Assembly: GCA_914767885.1 (NCBI GenBank)
Contig: CAJZBQ010000051.1
Span: 124,001-188,000 of the forward strand
Source: Blepharisma stoltei
Lineage: Eukaryota > Ciliophora > Heterotrichea > Heterotrichida > Blepharismidae
DNA: 64,000 nt
Direction: 5' to 3'
The position numbers and the translations under genes are program-made. The notes under the pieces are model-generated. The model was not told where the DNA came from, did not search any database, and worked only from the letters and a program-made list of their open reading frames with translations. Of the stretch, positions 42,794 to 52,992 are shown piece after piece; position 1 is the stretch's first letter, and each line of letters opens with the position of its first letter.

Positions 42794-43152
42794 TTTTTAA
42801 AATCAGATAAATAACTTTTAACTTCTTATGAAACCTCTATATAAATTTTCTATCAGAATTAATCTTTTATAATTTTTAAATATGGAATTAATTAATTGAA
42901 GACAATTTATATCTTATTTAGCTATTTTAGGCAAATAAAACAAAAACAAGATAAGAAAATAAAAAAATTAAAAAGCATCCCTATTAATTTCAGAATTATC
43001 TTAAACTGATTTCCTAATAAATTTATCTTTATATCATTATATTTAATAAAAAAATCTACTGGCTTACTTCTGCACATTTGGTAATCATAATTATCTGCGT
43101 TACAAAATAAAACTACCTCATATTTTATCTCTTTTCATAAAGCATTAATATA
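42794..43152. other. AT-rich intergenic region, divergent promoters
   Basis: It lies between the divergent genes 42452 (minus) and copine (plus). There is no open frame; it presumably contains both promoters. Confidence 0.45.
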
Positions 43153-45430
43153 ATGGAGACTCAAAGACTTAAAACCAAAGTAGAGCTATTCATTAGTGGG
43201 AGAGCCCTTAAAAACCTCGACACTTTTAGTAAATCTGACCCTTACTGTGTTGTCTCAATGTTCGATCCAACCTCAAACACTTACCTTGAAGGGACAAGAA
43301 CAGAGGTGATAAATAATAATCTCAACCCAGACTGACAAACAACAGCGACCGTTGACTATTATTTTGAGCTTCAGCAAGCAATTCGCTTTACTGTTTACGA
43401 CTATGATGACAGACACCATTCAGACCTGATAGGAACATTTGACACAACACTTGGATATATCGTGGGAAAAGGCACAACAATCGAAAATATTAAAACAGCT
43501 AAAGGCCATCGAGCTGGAAAACTTATTATTAGAGCTGAAGAGGTCAGGGAATCCAGGGATATCATTTGGATGCAATTGTGTGCACATCATGTAGATAAGA
43601 TGGATTTTTTTGGAAAAAGTGACCCTTATTTGATTTTTTATAGGGTGAGAGATGATGGGACCTGACTGAAAGTACATAAGACTGAGACGATAAAAAATAC
43701 ATTGAATCCTATATGGAAACCTTTTGAGATCTCAGCCCAACAGCTTTGTAATGGGGATGAATTAAAACCATTAAAAATCGAATGTTGGGATTGGGATAGA
43801 AACTCCTCAGACGATTTTATAGGAAGCGCCGAAACCACCCTACAAGAGCTCTTAAACCAAGGCAAAACTTTAGACTTAATTAACCCTGAAAAACGAAGCA
43901 AAAAAAAATACAAAAATTCCGGCGTCTTAGAAGTCCAGCAGGTTTCAGTCAGAAAAGTGTACAGTTTTATTGACTATTTAAGAGGAGGGACTCAATTTTC
44001 GCTTATGGTTGCTATAGACTTTACAGGGAGCAATGGCGATTATACAGATCCTAGGTCTTTGCATTACTTAAACCCAAATGTCCAGAATGAGTATGAAAAA
44101 GCTATATGGGCTGTTGGGGCAATTTTAGACAATTATGACCCTAATAAAATGTACCCAGCCTTTGGGTTTGGTGGCAGGACACCATGGAATAATGGACAAG
44201 TCGATCATTGTTTCCCATTAAACGGAAACAGACAAAACCCATTTGTCCCAGGAATTCCTGGGATTATTCAATTTTACCATCAAGCTTTATCTCAGGTTGG
44301 TTTATCAGGGCCGACTTTGTTCCAGCATATTATAAGAAATGCTATAAATATAGCGATGTCAACCCCTAGGACCCAATTTTATCATGTTTTATTGATTTTG
44401 ACGGATGGGGAAATACATGATATGGACCAAACTATTGCTAATATTGTAGAAGCAAGTAGCTTGCCATTAAGCATTATTATAGTAGGCCTAGGAAATGACG
44501 ATTTCAGGAACATGGAAATTTTAGACTCTGATGATGCTTTACTTACTCCCCCCCCCCCTCCGTGAGCGAACAAAAAAATTTTGTTCGCTCACGGAGGGGG
44601 GTTAATTTTTTTTTTTAAAAAAAATTTATATATAAATTTTATAAAAAAATATTTTTTTCGAAATTTAAAAAAATCCTAATTTGCAAAAATTGGGAAGCAA
44701 ATATTAATTTAATTTGCAAAATTTATGTTTTAAAACGCAATTTGTTTAAAATTAAACAGAATTAGCTCTAGATTTCATTATACTAATTATCACTTATATA
44801 TCAAAATTTTTTTCCATTAAAATTTTTTCTATTAAAAAAATTTTTGTTCACTCACGGAGGGTGGGTTTTTGGTCAAAAAATGGCGATTTTTCTAATGGTT
44901 TTGTTCGCTCACGGAGGGGGGGGGGAGTTAGAGATAGAAATGGCCGTCAAGCTGTTAGAGATATTGTCCAGTTTGTGCCGTTTAGAAAATTCGGAGGGAA
45001 TCCTTATTTGCTTGCACAAGAAGTTTTGGCAGAGGTGCCTAAACAGATTACAGGATATATGACAAGCATTGGACATATACCGATAATACCTGAATTAGTG
45101 CCTATGAATCAATTGCAAGCTCAGAATACGATTAGACCTGTAGAAGCTGATCCTGAAGCTCAATATATGGGCTCGCAAAGTGAGAGATCTAGCTATCCTC
45201 ATAATATGCCTCCACAAACTGAAAGATCAGGTTATCCTCAAAGTATGCCTCCACAAACTGAAAGATCTGGGTATCCTCAAAGCATGCCTCCACAAGGAAT
45301 AATTCCTCAGCAAGGTCAATATCAAAATATGCCTCCACAAGGAATAATACCGCAACAACCGCAATATCAGACTCTGCCACCCCAAATAAATTCAGCTCCT
45401 TGTGCGCCTCCCGAAGAAGAAAGTCCATAA
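43153..45430 (+). CDS. Copine (C2-C2-vWA) interrupted by a MITE-type IES
   Basis: Removal of 44543-44927 leaves 1893 nt (630 aa). C2A spans ~8-130 (SDPYCVV.., NNNLNPDWQTTATVDYYFE with Trp from TGA). C2B spans ~140-265 (DFFGKSDPYLIFY.., NTLNPIWKPFEI). The vWA/copine domain spans ~300-520 (LMVAIDFTGSNGDYTDPRSLHY, then YPAFGFGGR, then VRDIVQFVPFR). A Gln/Pro/Met tail of ~80 residues has repeated TERSGYPQSMPPQ units. Copines bind phospholipid membranes in response to calcium through the C2 pair and recruit partners through vWA. The IES cuts between Ala-Leu-Leu and Arg-Asp-Arg, inside the most conserved end of the vWA domain, so precise excision is essential. Stop TAA 45428-45430. Confidence 0.95.
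44543..44927. mobile_element. CTCCC-type MITE/IES with TTA duplication, 385 bp
   Basis: TTA-CTCCCCCCCCCCTCCG at the left and GGGGGGGGGGAG-TTA at the right. The left terminal region is itself a hairpin (CGTGAGCGAACAA.. paired with TTGTTCGCTCACG). The body is shared with 5709-6063 and, reversed, 6186-6489 and 50067-50333. Copine homology fixes the excision site exactly. Confidence 0.97.
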
Positions 45431-45871
45431 TTTCTATTATTAAATCTTATAAAAATAGAATATTTTTATAAAAAACTTACTTGCCATAAGAAAAAATTTT
45501 AAAAATTTATATATAAAAATTTCTTTAAATAATTTAATTTAATAATATAGTAAAAAATTAACAAAAACCAATTTTCTATTTCAAAATTGGTCCAATGCTC
45601 TTTACTAGAAAACATATTTTGGAGACAGAATTTTTCTGTTAATTGACCTTATTATATAAATTTTATGTGCTTAGTATGCAAACTTTTAAAATTAAACAGA
45701 ATGAGTGAGGTTTAATTATAATTATTAATCATATATAAAAATATTTATCAATAAAGTTTTTTTGGTCGTAAGAGCTATTTTTTAAAAAATTAAAATTTTC
45801 TTTATTATTCTCATAGAGGGATTCAGTAAAATTATCAAAAATATAATTTAGCGTATTTTTTTATTTTTTAA
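45431..45871. other. AT-rich convergent intergenic region
   Basis: It lies between the ends of copine (plus) and the small gene at 45872 (minus). There is no ORF and no recognisable RNA gene or palindrome longer than a few bases. Confidence 0.5.
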
Positions 45872-46671
45872 TTATTCTTCTACTGGGCTAAATATTGTTT
45901 TCTGTAGCTCTTCACCTCGTATTGTAACCTGTACAACCATATTGATTGCCAAAGCTTCTTCTTCCCCTTGGCGTAGTGCAAACACCAGCAACCCTGTCGT
46001 CATTACCTGAGATTTTGACAAATTCAGGGCTTCTACATTAATTCCTGGAAGAGTCACACTTAGTGTATTATTCCCTGCTAAATAATTGCAATTAGGGATC
46101 ATCAGCATATCTTATCTTATTATATATCGTTTAACTGTGCCCAGGGCTACCACCATCTTTTTCACCAGTCGGGCCATGGACTTCTGGGTCGATTCACTTT
46201 GTTTCTCCAGGACTGGTTCCAAGCTTAATGTCCCGGCTTCGACGGGCTGCGTTGCCTCGCTCCCTTACTCGGCTTGCTCGTGTTCCGGCTTTAAGGTCAA
46301 TCCTCCTCGGATTGGTCGAGCAGAAAAACACTATGCCTTCCACTTCCCTTGGATCAGAAGTATAGCCACCACTAGGCTTGCCTGGTGTAGACGGGATAGG
46401 ATTCACTGTGGAAACTGAACCTCATAATCAAAATATTGCTGAAAGAGAAACAATTAGCGGAGCTAATTAGTTTCGACATTTGATTATCGATCATCAGCAT
46501 ATCAATTGTTTGCCTTCTTCTGACTGTATCAACAATATAAAATATCTTCCAAGATGCTCCTATAATATCGCGTGGGTTTCTTCAGGATAAATCAATTTGG
46601 ACTTCTCCGCCTAAAGGAGAAACTTCTGGGGTGATTCTAGCAGCCTCAAGGGTGATTTCTTCAGGTTCCAT
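45872..46671 (-). CDS. Small conserved-looking protein, unknown, split by a retroposon-like insert
   Basis: Removing the insert and one copy of the 15-bp repeat leaves 408 nt (135 aa) from ATG 46669-46671 to TAA 45872. Trp from TGA occurs in the Asp-Leu-Ser-Trp-Arg-Asn-Pro stretch. The sequence has alternating hydrophobic strands (EVQIDLSWRNP.., ASWKIFYIVD.., NTLSVTLPGI.., TGLLVFALRQG.., AINMVVQVTI), suggesting a compact beta-sandwich fold. The family is not recognised. The gene is divergent from the coiled-coil gene at 50359, with the 3.5-kb composite element in between. Confidence 0.7.
46112..46488 (-). mobile_element. Retroposon-like insert with 15-bp duplication
   Basis: GATCATCAGCATATC lies at 46097-46111 and 46489-46503. 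The 377-bp insert is clearly richer in G+C than the gene around it and has no long ORF. Read on the minus strand it ends in an AT-rich ATATAATAAGATAA tail. The repeat contains a TA, so TA-bounded excision would be exact. It splits an otherwise open 135-codon gene. Confidence 0.8.
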
Positions 46672-47550
46672 ATTAATCAATATATAAATTTAATAAATCT
46701 CTATTATAAGTATTACCAATTTCTTTTAGCTTATCTCTATAACAAATTTTTATGCTCCTTATTTCTTTTATTAAAAAATTAATTTTCATTATCATTTATT
46801 AAATTTTCTTACTCCCGCCTGTGAGCTAATAAAACCATTAGAAAAATCCCTATCTGCCTAAAAATCGGGATGACAGGAAAAAACCCTAGGGGGTTTTCTC
46901 CTGTCCCTTTTTTTTTCTGATATAAATGACTGAAAACTAGAATTCCTGGAATTTTCCAGGAAAAAAACCCCAACGGTAATTTTTGAAAAATTTGCAAACC
47001 ATAATGGAAAAAACCCATCCTCAAAAAAGTCCATCCTCAAAAAAGTCCATTATCGAATTAAAGTCATCATAAGTAGATATAAAGCCACAAAAATTCAACT
47101 GCAAAGACTAATCACATAATCAATTCTAAAATCTTATTATCAAAGAGAAATGAATAAAGTAAACAAATAGCATCTAAATTAATACTTGAGTTCAACAGTA
47201 GTAAATTTTTGATTCTCAAAAACAGCAAGTAAAAACCCTAATAAAAAATAAATCATTAATACAATTGCATAAGAGAGAGTCATCAAAAAGAGTGATAATA
47301 TAGGAAAATAGATATCTACAGCAAGAATACATCAAATACTTGATTATTAGAATCAAAACTCATAATAAATTATAATTGTTATATGATATTAAAAAGCAAA
47401 TAAATAGGAAAAAAAAACAGGAAAAACCCTCATTAGAAATTTTGGCTAAAAATTTCCAGGAAAAAACCCCTAGTGATGTTTAGGTACCAAAAAAATTGCA
47501 GGAAAAAACCCCAATGGTGATAAAATCCTGGAAAATTCCAGAAAAAACCC

Positions 47551-48173
47551 CTGACTCCCCCCCATTATTTTTTATGTAAAAAGTTTTGATATAAGTTAAA
47601 TGTTTCTTCTTAACTAAAATTATGAATTTAGTTATATCTTGCTCTTCTTTATAGAAGAGAGTATAAAGAGCATCTTATTTAAATAAATTTATATCCTTAA
47701 TTGCTAAATTTTTAAAACAATTTCCATATTTTTTTTAAAAATTTTTTATTTTTTTAGATAAAAATAACATTTTTTATCTAAATCATTTTGATATATAAAT
47801 TCAATGCGAATTCTTTACAAAAATTCAATATTTAATTTATTTCTTGCTTTAGTTTAAGAATAGAGTATAAATAACATTTATTTAAACAAAATAGCACTTT
47901 GATTAATAAATTTTCTAAAATGTCTTTTTATCAATAAAAATAATAATTTTTGCGTAAATAGTTTTGATACCAATCAATAGTGGTACATTAACTAATAATT
48001 AAAATTTAGTTATATCTTGCTTTTTGTAATGGATAATGACTAAATAGCATTTTTATTAAACAAATTTATTAATCTAATTCGATAAATTTTTGAATTTTTT
48101 ATAAATATTTTTTTAAAATTTTCTTAATCCCCTTTTAAATTGGAACAAATTTTTTTGTTCCAATTTAAAGGGG
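47551..48173. mobile_element. Nested element with CTCCCCCC ends and ~200-bp internal repeats
   Basis: TGA-CTCCCCCCCATT.. at the left and ..TTTAAAGGGGGGAG-TGG at the right; the right end also forms a hairpin (CCAATTTAAA / TTTAAATTGG). Inside are about three diverged ~200-bp direct repeats built around TAGTTATATCTTGCT and AGTATAAA(T/G)AGCAT. This gives a third level of nesting. Confidence 0.55.
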
Positions 48174-48186
48174 GGAGTGGGAAAAT

Positions 48187-49410
48187 TATAAAAAGTTCGT
48201 TTGGAAAATAATGATTTAAAATCCTCTTAACGAAAAGGTTAAGAAATCTAGCACCGTTAATATATAAACATTAAAATACAATAAAACATATGAAATAAAA
48301 TGAGATAAATGATTACACTATGATACCATTTATCCCATTTCACTATTTCAACTATTTCTCACATATTGTATCCAGCAGATCTTGCATTAGCTAACCTTGT
48401 ATCATCATTTACCAGCTCACCTTGTACCACCTATAACATATCTGAACTAGCTCATCTTACATCAACCTGCAACACATCCTTTATGGCTTGAAAACATATT
48501 TTGATCTCTATGAAACAATACCTGAAGAGGTGCAGTAGCTATCTGAAAAGTCAAAATAGAAATAATAGCTTTATTATGAGAAGTACAGATTCGGCTTGAC
48601 GAATATTTTCAGTAGAATCCGTTTGTCTAGCCAAACGCTAGTTTAAAATGAAAATAGCCTTTGCCATTTCAGTTTTTCTTTTTTGATATAGCTACTTTTA
48701 CTCTTTAGGTATTGCTCCATAAAGATTAATATTAATCCTTTAAACTTTAGCAGCTAATATTGTATCCACCTGTGACATATCCTGTTTAGTTCATCTTTAA
48801 TCAGCCTGCAGCGCATCCTGCACTAACTCACTTTTTATCAACCTGCAGTACACTCACTCTGTACTAGCACATCTTGTATCCACCTGTGACAAATCCTGTA
48901 CTAGCTCACCTTGTATCAAACTGCAGCTAGGTTTAAGAGCTAATATGATCAAGGTGTAACAATACCTAAAGAGTAAAAGTAGTGATCTAAAGAGATAAAT
49001 TTAAAATGACAAAGACCGCTTTCATGAAAAATTCACGTTTAGGCTTGATTAACAAAGCCTATAGAAACTATTTGTAAACGTAATCTGTATCGTAATAAAA
49101 TTGATATTTATCATTATCATTTTGACATATCAGATCGCTACTTTACCTCTTGAGGTATTGTTTCATCGAGATCTAAATGTGTTTTGAAGCTTTGCACCCG
49201 ATAATATATTACCTTGCATCACCTGCGATTAATCCTGAACTCGCTCTTTAGCAATCTATAGCACATCCTGCACTATATAGCACTATATAGCTCACCTTAC
49301 ACCACCTGTGACACATCCTGCACTAGCTCAGCTTGTGCTAGATGACTTAACCTTTTTAGTGAAGGGTTTTTAAATTACTATTTTTTAAATGAGTTTTTAT
49401 AATTTTCTCA
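48187..49410. repeat. Minisatellite-rich centre with ~70-bp inverted borders
   Basis: ATTATAAAAA..AAGGTTAAG..TCTAGCAC at 48187-48256 is repeated inverted at about 49340-49405. Between them a ~37-bp motif (ACATCCTGCACTAGCTCA-CCTTGTATCA-ACCTGCAGC type) occurs many diverged times in three clusters (~48370-48480, ~48755-48935, ~49205-49345). The clusters are separated by longer mirrored blocks containing AACAATACCT and AGGTATTG. Confidence 0.7.
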
Positions 49411-50358
49411 GGGTTTTTTTTCTGGAATTTTCCAGGATTTTACCGCCATTGGGGTTTTTTTTTCCTGCAATTTTTTTGGTACCTAAACATCACTAGGGGT
49501 TTTTTCCTGGAAATTTTTAGCCAAAATTTCTAATGAGGGTTTTTTTCCATGAGTTTTGATTCTAATAATCAAGTATTTGATGTATTCTTGCTGTAGATAT
49601 CTATTTTCCTATATTATCACTCTTTTTGATGACTCTCTCTTATGCAATTGTATTAATGATTTATTTTTTATTAGGGTTTTTACTTGCTGTTTTTGAGAAT
49701 CAAAAATTTACTACTGTTGAACTCAAGTATTAATTTAGATGCTATTTGTTTACTTTATTCATTTCTCTTTGATAATAAGATTTTAGAATTGATTATGTGA
49801 TTAGTCTTTGCAGTTGAATTTTTGTGGCTTTATATCTACTTATGATGACTTTAATTCGATAATGGACTTTTTTGAGGATGTTTTTTTTTTCCTGGAAAAA
49901 ACCAGGAAAAACACACAGTTGGGTTTTTTCCATTATGGTTTGCAAATTTTTCAAAAATTACCGTTGGGGTTTTTTCCTGGAAAATTCCAGGAATTCTAGT
50001 TTTCAGTCATTTATATCAGAAAAAAAGGACAGGAGAAAACCCCCTAGGGGTTTTTTCAGGACAACCCTAAAAATCCACGTGAGCGAACAAAAAGTTTTAT
50101 GAAAAAATTTTTGATCTATAAGTGATAATTAGTATTATAAAGCTATATCTAATTCTATTTAATTTTAAACAAAATTGCGTTTTAAAACATAAAATTTATT
50201 AATTAAATTAATATTTGCTTTCCAATTTTTGCGAAATAGGGTTTTTTTTAATTTTGAAAAAAAAAAATTTATATATAAATTTTTTTAAACCCCCCCAGCG
50301 AATAAGATTTTTTTGTTCGCTCACGGAGGGGAGTTATAATTATTTACAAGTGTAACTG

Positions 50359-51574
50359 ATGAGTAACTATGAGCACAAAGACGGAAATCTTGCTATTGAT
50401 ACAGTATTGTAAACTTTATACAGAGCGATCGAAAAGCTTAAATCTCAAAATGAGAAGCTTAGAAATGAGCTAAAAGTTTTAACTCGAGCCCTAGATGAAG
50501 CTCTCGACAAACAAAAAAAAGAAGATCGCCAGCGTGCACGCGTTCCAGTCCGCGAAGAACAATTAAACGAAAACGAACAAGAACTTGAAGCTGTCTACTC
50601 CCGCATCAAAAAATACAAAAAAGACATCGACGCTATGAAAAAACAGTTAGATGGCAATCTTAACGACGCTAAAATAAAAGATCTAGAAAATCAGTCAAAA
50701 TATCTCAAAAACAGAATCAAAGAACTGGAAGACGAAAGCTCATCCCTACAAAAAATCGAGCGGGAACAAAAAAAAGCTTTAGACGCCGCTGCAAATTGCC
50801 AGGATTATCCACAAAGGGTAGAGTCTTTGATGCAAGAAGTAAAAACGCTGAAAATGCAATATAGAGAAAAATTAAATAAGCAGAAAGAAGATGAAAAAAG
50901 ACTGAAGGAGCAGCATGAGAAATGTGTGGATTTAGAAGAAAAATGCAGGAAACTGAAAAGCTTGGAAAAGCAGAGGAAAGGGATTGTAGATGAAGATGAG
51001 CCTAAGCAGATTGAAGCAAGTGAGAGAGATTTGGAAATTCTTGAGGCGAAAATTAAGGAAACAGAAAATATTCAATTTTAGGGTGTTAAAAAAATTTAAA
51101 AAAAATATTTTTTTATAGGAAAAAAATGGAGAGATAAGCGAAATTGGGCATAAGAAAAAAGATGAAGAACAAAGATTGAAAAAAAGGATAAGGGAGTTAG
51201 AAGCACATATAAGGGAAAGTAAGCACAATTTGGAACTATTAAAGGTAAAACTTAAAGAAAAAGATCAAGAATGCAGAATAAGCATGCTGAAAATGAAAGA
51301 ACTAAGAAGGGCTGCACAAAGTCAGCTTAAGCCTCTGCCTAAATTTTCAGCAAGAAAAGAAAACTCAGAAGAAAAACCTCAAGGGAGGCTAAAGTCTCAG
51401 GACTCTGAATACAGCCAGTTTTCTAAATCAAGTAACCCTAATAAAGAGCTGGAAAGCCAAAAAGTCTATGAAGACTCCCCACAAAATAAAAGAAAATCCA
51501 GCTCATCCAGCTCTTCATCTGATGAAGACAAAAAAAAATCTAAAAAACATCAGCATAAGCATGGGAAATCATAA
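50359..51574 (+). CDS. Long coiled-coil protein with Ser/Lys-rich tail
   Basis: ATG 50359. A 15-nt intron follows 16 codons, then ~215 residues of nearly continuous coiled coil (KLKSQNEKLRNELKVL.., NRIKELEDESSSLQK..). An AT-rich stretch (51069-51115) separates this from a second coiled-coil block (KKRIRELEAHIRESK) that has no ATG of its own, followed by a low-complexity tail (SSSSSSSDEDKKKSKK). Removing the 47-bp TA-bounded stretch leaves the total one base short of frame. One extra A in the A7 run at 51120-51126 would repair it. Otherwise this is two genes or a broken one. Function unknown; cytoskeletal or centrosomal proteins often look like this. Confidence 0.6.
50409..50423 (+). other. 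15-nt intron
   Basis: GTAAACTTTATACAG. Removal joins Asp-Thr-Val-Leu to Ala-Ile-Glu-Lys and opens the long coiled-coil frame to the upstream ATG. Confidence 0.9.
51069..51115. mobile_element. Candidate TA-bounded IES, 47 bp
   Basis: This AT-rich segment with stops in all useful frames separates two coiled-coil coding blocks. TA at 51069-51070 and 51116-51117. The frame after removal is off by one, so either the ends or the A7 homopolymer next to it are wrong. Confidence 0.45.
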
Positions 51575-51635
51575 TAATTATAGTTTTTTTTTTTTCCCTT
51601 AAATAGCCTATAATAACTATTCAATTTTGCATAAA

Positions 51636-52905
51636 TTAAAGGAAAGTTCTATACTTAAAAGCACTTACACTTTTACGTTGTGGCAATTTTTTATTTTTCT
51701 TCCTCAAAGCAGGGCTTGCAGTCTTTAAAAACGGCGTTATGCTGATTGATTCTGGCTCAATTTCCTTTATAACTTTTTCTGTTTCCTTATAGGGAGTCGC
51801 TTTACTCTGAAAAGGGGTAAAAAATGTAGGTGGAGGGCTTATTTTTTCAATTTCTGGAAATTTAAATTCAGAAGAAATTGGTGACAAAAAGCTGAATTCT
51901 GGCAAAATTGTGGGGGTTTCGATGATACTTTCAGTTTCCTTATTCAGAATTTTTACTTTTTTGGAGGATTTTGATGGGATTTTTTTCGTTTTTGAGTGTC
52001 TTGTTAAGAGAATTATGCCGACCTCAAATGAGTTTGGAGTGCTGCCTATAATAGCAGGGGTACATTTGCTGGTTAAAATTGTATAGCTTATAGGTTGTAT
52101 GTAGCCTCCTCAACCTGTAGGGTTAACTCGGACAGCATAATTTCCAAGTCAACCCCACAATTTAAGTGCCATTATATTTTTCATTTCCCAACTTGTAGGT
52201 TTGATTAGGCAACTGATATTGCCGAGTCAACCCTACAGGCTAAGGAGCTCAGGGCAATCCAAAGCAAGCTCTGGCTATATTCTGGTCTTTTGCTAAAGAA
52301 TAAGAAATAATTCTGCTTCCGTTTTTCTTTATCAGATATTTTCCATGCTTGTCAATTAATCTCAGCAAGCTATTTTGGCTCATTATTCCAAATAAACTGC
52401 AATTTTTTAAGTTCTGTTCTGAAATTCCAAAAATATTTTCACATCCAAATCCAACCCATAAGAACCTTCCTTCAAGGTCATGCAAAGATTTTACCTTGGC
52501 ATCTTTTAACGCTCTATGGTCTGCACTTGCCGAGCATGACTGTATCATGTAATAAATATTTGAAGCTAGAACAGAGCGCTTTAATTGGCCTAGTATTAAA
52601 AGTATAGAAATTTCCCATAGATGGCGCTGTTTGCCCTTGATTTGCCCATGAAGAAAATTTTTTGGTTTGACCAAACCATATGGGACTGGTCGAACCAAAA
52701 AATTTCCCCAGTGGGCAAATCAAGGGCAAACAGCGCCATCTATGGGAAATTTCTATATCAAATCCCGGGTTGAAGGGTTAGAAAATATTTTGGCAATGTT
52801 GTGAGAAGTTGTTAATATGAACTGCAAAGCAAGAAGGCTTGAATCTTTGTCGATGTTGTCAAGGATTTTCTTAAGCTGGTCTTCTAAGGTAGATTCGGTA
52901 TCCAT
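51636..52905 (-). CDS. Unknown protein, two palindromic IESs (325 aa)
   Basis: Removing 52603-52755 and 52102-52240 leaves 978 nt, exactly in frame, from ATG 52903-52905. The N-terminal ~60 residues are helical (LEDQLKKILDNIDKDSSLLALQF). The middle has a PAS-like mixed segment (GRFLWVGFGCENIFGISEQNL, then NSLLRLIDKHGKYLIKKNGSRI), continued by ISYTILTSKCTPAIIGSTPNSF; this reads like a ligand-sensing fold, but weakly. The last ~120 residues are Lys/Ser/Pro-rich and disordered. TGA is Trp at the second junction. It is divergent from 52993 with 87 bp between. Confidence 0.7.
52102..52240. mobile_element. Palindromic TA-bounded IES, 139 bp
   Basis: CCTGTAGGGTTAACTCGG near the left end pairs with CCGAGTCAACCCTACAGG near the right end. 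TA 52102-52103 to TA 52241-52242 gives Pro-Trp-Ala-Pro-Tyr-Ile-Gln, in frame. Confidence 0.85.
52603..52755. mobile_element. Near-perfect palindromic MITE/IES, 153 bp
   Basis: ATAGAAATTTCCCATAGATG at one end and its complement at the other extend over ~45 bp each side (GGCGCTGTTTGCCC, TTGATTTGCCCA), with a short loop. TA-bounded; removal restores Arg-Asp-Leu-Ile-Leu-Leu-Ile-Leu and the frame. Confidence 0.93.
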
Positions 52906-52992
52906 AAATTATTAGTGTATCTTGAGTATCCAAGTAAAACAAAAAATATTTAATAAAATTATTAAAATTTACACTGAAAAATAATATCATTC

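Larger units (their letters stand above)
46867..50067. mobile_element. 3.2-kb foldback element with ~0.66-0.69-kb inverted arms
   Basis: The left arm (about 46867-47555) reappears inverted at about 49410-50067. Shared blocks include ACAGGAAAAAACCC with a CCTAGGGG core, AACTAGAATTCCTGGAATTTTCC, TTTGCAAACCATAATGG, a ~350-bp AT-rich middle, and GGTACC-centred CTAGTGATGTTTAGGTACC. The arms are very similar with small indels. The centre holds a nested MITE-like segment and a minisatellite. No transposase ORF is seen, so it is non-autonomous. Confidence 0.85.
46809..50333. mobile_element. 3.5-kb composite: CTCCC-type MITE split by a foldback element
   Basis: The outer ends are TTA-CTCCCGCCTGTGAGC (46809) and CGCTCACGGAGGGGAG-TTA (50336). 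The first ~50 bp (AAAACCATTAGAAAAATC) and the last ~270 bp (50067-50333) match the two ends of the copine-type MITE; the middle is a different, 3.2-kb element. No ORF of note occurs. It lies between the divergent genes 45872 and 50359, so as germline DNA it pushes the two promoters apart by 3.5 kb. Confidence 0.8.

Noticed and set aside
48360-49345. CRISPR-like array
   Set aside because: Repeats are diverged, spacers are not unique and evenly sized, and the genome is eukaryotic.
49808-50102. Overlapping short ORFs near the right foldback arm
   Set aside because: They mirror ORFs at 46809-47040 in the left arm only because the arms are inverted copies; Lys/Phe/Trp runs, no family.
51083-51118. 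A 36-nt GT..TAG intron in the coiled-coil gene
   Set aside because: All other introns here are 15 nt, an in-frame TAG precedes the GT, and the length does not restore frame.
52249-52698. Alternative N-terminus MVRPVPYGLVKP for the 51636-52905 gene
   Set aside because: That stretch is translation of the palindromic IES; excision links to a good upstream ATG in frame.
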